NCBI GenBank assembly: GCA_035518375.1
Contig: DATIXQ010000084.1
Location: 1-24,142, forward strand
DNA length: 24,142 bases
From: DATJLY01 sp035518375
GTDB taxonomy: Bacteria; Pseudomonadota; Alphaproteobacteria; ATCC43930; CGMCC-115725
Reading direction: 5' to 3'
Both the position numbers and the translations under genes were made by a program. The notes beneath the pieces are model-generated. The model was not told where the DNA came from and did not search any database. It worked only from the letters and a program-made list of their open reading frames with translations. Position 1 is the first letter of the stretch; the number at the start of each line of letters is the position of its first letter. Positions 22,894 through 24,142 of this stretch are shown in pieces.

Positions 22894-24142
22894 TTACACC
22901 GCGTCCCGCTTCCTCGAGATCACGTAGGATTCGTCCCAGAACCACAGGCCGCCGTGCTTCCTCAGCACCTCGCCGGTGGCGTCGAGATATTGCGTGTTTC
23001 CGATCACTTCAGACAAGCGCTGATCGTCGACCTGCGCCACATAGATCGCGGCGTTCCAGGCGGCGAAAAGGGTCGAGGTGCCGATGGTCGAGCTCACTTC
23101 CGACGGCAGCGTGTGCATCGTGTATTTGAACAGCGAGCGCGCATCGGAATAGGCGTTGAAATTGAGGCCGCGCGCCGCCGAGCCGAGCTCGGCCTTGGTC
23201 TGGCGCAGCAGTTGATGGCGGTCGGTGATGAAGGGATTCTCGCCCGGCCACATACGCTGGATGATCTCGAGGCCCGGGTCCTGGCCGTGCGAATGAATGC
23301 CGATGAGGCGGCCGCCCGGCGCCAGCGACTTCGCCAGGGGCGCCAGCACGCGCTTGGCCTTGAAGTCGAGCGGCGCGCGGGCGCGATAGGGCTGGGAGGC
23401 AATGACGAGATCGTAGTCGCCGCGCGTGCTGCCGCGGCGCGGGCGCACGCCATCCAAGAGGAACTTGTGGTCGTCGCGGTAGAGCACGAGCACGACCGGC
23501 TTCTCGTAGATGGGATTGCCGGACTTGCCGACCTTGGCCTTCCAATTCTCGGCCAGGAACGGCTGGAGCGCGGTGATCTGCTCCTCGAACTCGTGCGAGG
23601 AGGCGCCCAGGAGCGGCACCTCATGCCAGACGAGACTCGTCGCCGCCGTCACCGAGTTGGGCGTGAGCCACGGCGCCTCGGAATAATACATGTTGGTGAT
23701 GACGACCACGGTCGCCGGATGTTCGAAGAAGCGGTCGGGCATCTTCTCAAGCGAAAGCCGCACGTCCTCGAGGCTGATCTCCTTGCCGACCACGTAAAGC
23801 GGGATCGTGGGGAAACGGTTGTGCGTCGCGCGCATGACGCGCGTCAGCACCGTCCCGTCGCCGATCCCGGCATCGAAGATCCTGAGGCTCGGCGGCCGCG
23901 GGTGGAGATTCGCAAGCTCCATCGCGACGCGGTCGGCGATCGCCCATTTCTCGCCGCACGTCGTGACGAACAGCAGGTATTTCTGGCGGTTGTCGTAGAA
24001 GCGGAAGCTCTTTTCCGCCGAGGTGGGCTCGGGCGAGCCGTGCGGGGCCGCCGGGACGGGGCGCTGGAGCGCCGGAGCCGCGGGCGCCGAAACAGGGGCC
24101 GCGGCGGCGGGGCGGTGGGCAGCGGCCACGCGTGCCTGCTCG
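22894..24142 (-). CDS. Class I SAM-dependent methyltransferase-like protein of unknown substrate, 5' end possibly outside the window
   Basis: An in-frame GTG at 24129 would give 411 residues, but the frame stays open to the window edge, so the true start may lie beyond it. Counting from that GTG, residues 1-40 are Ala/Pro-rich and probably disordered. The folded part starts 'FRFYDNRQKYLLFVTTCGEKWAIADRV', followed by methyltransferase motif I 'IFDAGIGDGTVL' (86-95), an acidic-loop region 'YVVGKEISLEDVRLSLEK', a later 'DYDLVIASQPY' strand and 'LAPGGRLIGIHSHG', the usual post-motif strand. No cysteine-rich or membrane segment is seen. I cannot name its substrate; the long linker-rich N-terminus and insertions differ from common small-molecule methyltransferases. 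Position directly before metK and ahcY supports a SAM-using role. Confidence 0.75.
   Translation of the reverse strand, partial: EQARVAAAHRPAAAAPVSAPAAPALQRPVPAAPHGSPEPTSAEKSFRFYDNRQKYLLFVTTCGEKWAIADRVAMELANLHPRPPSLRIFDAGIGDGTVLTRVMRATHNRFPTIPLYVVGKEISLEDVRLSLEKMPDRFFEHPATVVVITNMYYSEAPWLTPNSVTAATSLVWHEVPLLGASSHEFEEQITALQPFLAENWKAKVGKSGNPIYEKPVVLVLYRDDHKFLLDGVRPRRGSTRGDYDLVIASQPYRARAPLDFKAKRVLAPLAKSLAPGGRLIGIHSHGQDPGLEIIQRMWPGENPFITDRHQLLRQTKAELGSAARGLNFNAYSDARSLFKYTMHTLPSEVSSTIGTSTLFAAWNAAIYVAQVDDQRLSEVIGNTQYLDATGEVLRKHGGLWFWDESYVISRKRDAV

Overview
The window reads as chromosomal DNA of a GC-rich alphaproteobacterium (Rhodospirillales or Hyphomicrobiales type). The signs are strong G/C preference at third codon positions, frequent GTG/TTG starts, ATGA-coupled operons, an RhlE-type helicase, a CHASE2 adenylate cyclase, and at least four kinds of intergenic palindromic repeat of the sort common in that class. 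No phage, transposase, tRNA, rRNA or CRISPR was seen. Almost all the DNA is coding; the largest gap is 272 bp.

Layout. (1) 1-2465, minus: an orphan NMT1-type solute-binding protein, a CNT nucleoside transporter and the start of a flavin monooxygenase/acyl-CoA-dehydrogenase-like protein. Facing them at 2553-3776 is a creatinase-fold M24 protein with substituted metal ligands. (2) 3777-4048: a palindromic repeat cluster. (3) 4049-4375, minus: a Rieske ferredoxin. (4) 4483-8243, plus: a FecR-domain secreted protein, a CHASE2-adenylate cyclase and a secreted, possibly outer-membrane, protein, probably one operon. (5) 8244-8444: more repeats. (6) 8445-9921, minus: a stand-alone Lrp/AsnC ligand-binding domain coupled to a Rieske-type ferredoxin reductase. 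(7) 9998-11530, minus: a DEAD-box RNA helicase. (8) 11759-16819, plus: a tight four-gene acyl-CoA cassette (two acyl-CoA dehydrogenases, ADP-forming acyl-CoA synthetase, crotonase) with 4-bp overlaps at every junction. (9) 16816-20147, minus: a twin-arginine-signal thiamine-diphosphate enzyme, a di-haem cytochrome c three bases downstream, and a polysaccharide-deacetylase/allantoinase-like protein. (10) 20392-24142, minus: a SAM-dependent methyltransferase of unknown substrate, metK and ahcY, a compact activated-methyl-cycle unit.

The most unusual unit is (9). The TPP enzyme keeps its catalytic Glu and TPP-binding motif, yet begins with a clear Tat signal and is followed at once by a Sec-exported di-haem cytochrome c built of two equal 76-residue repeats. 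This suggests a periplasmic TPP-dependent 2-oxoacid or aldehyde oxidation that passes electrons to cytochrome c. I know of no described system of that layout. That is inference from sequence and gene order, not a demonstrated function.
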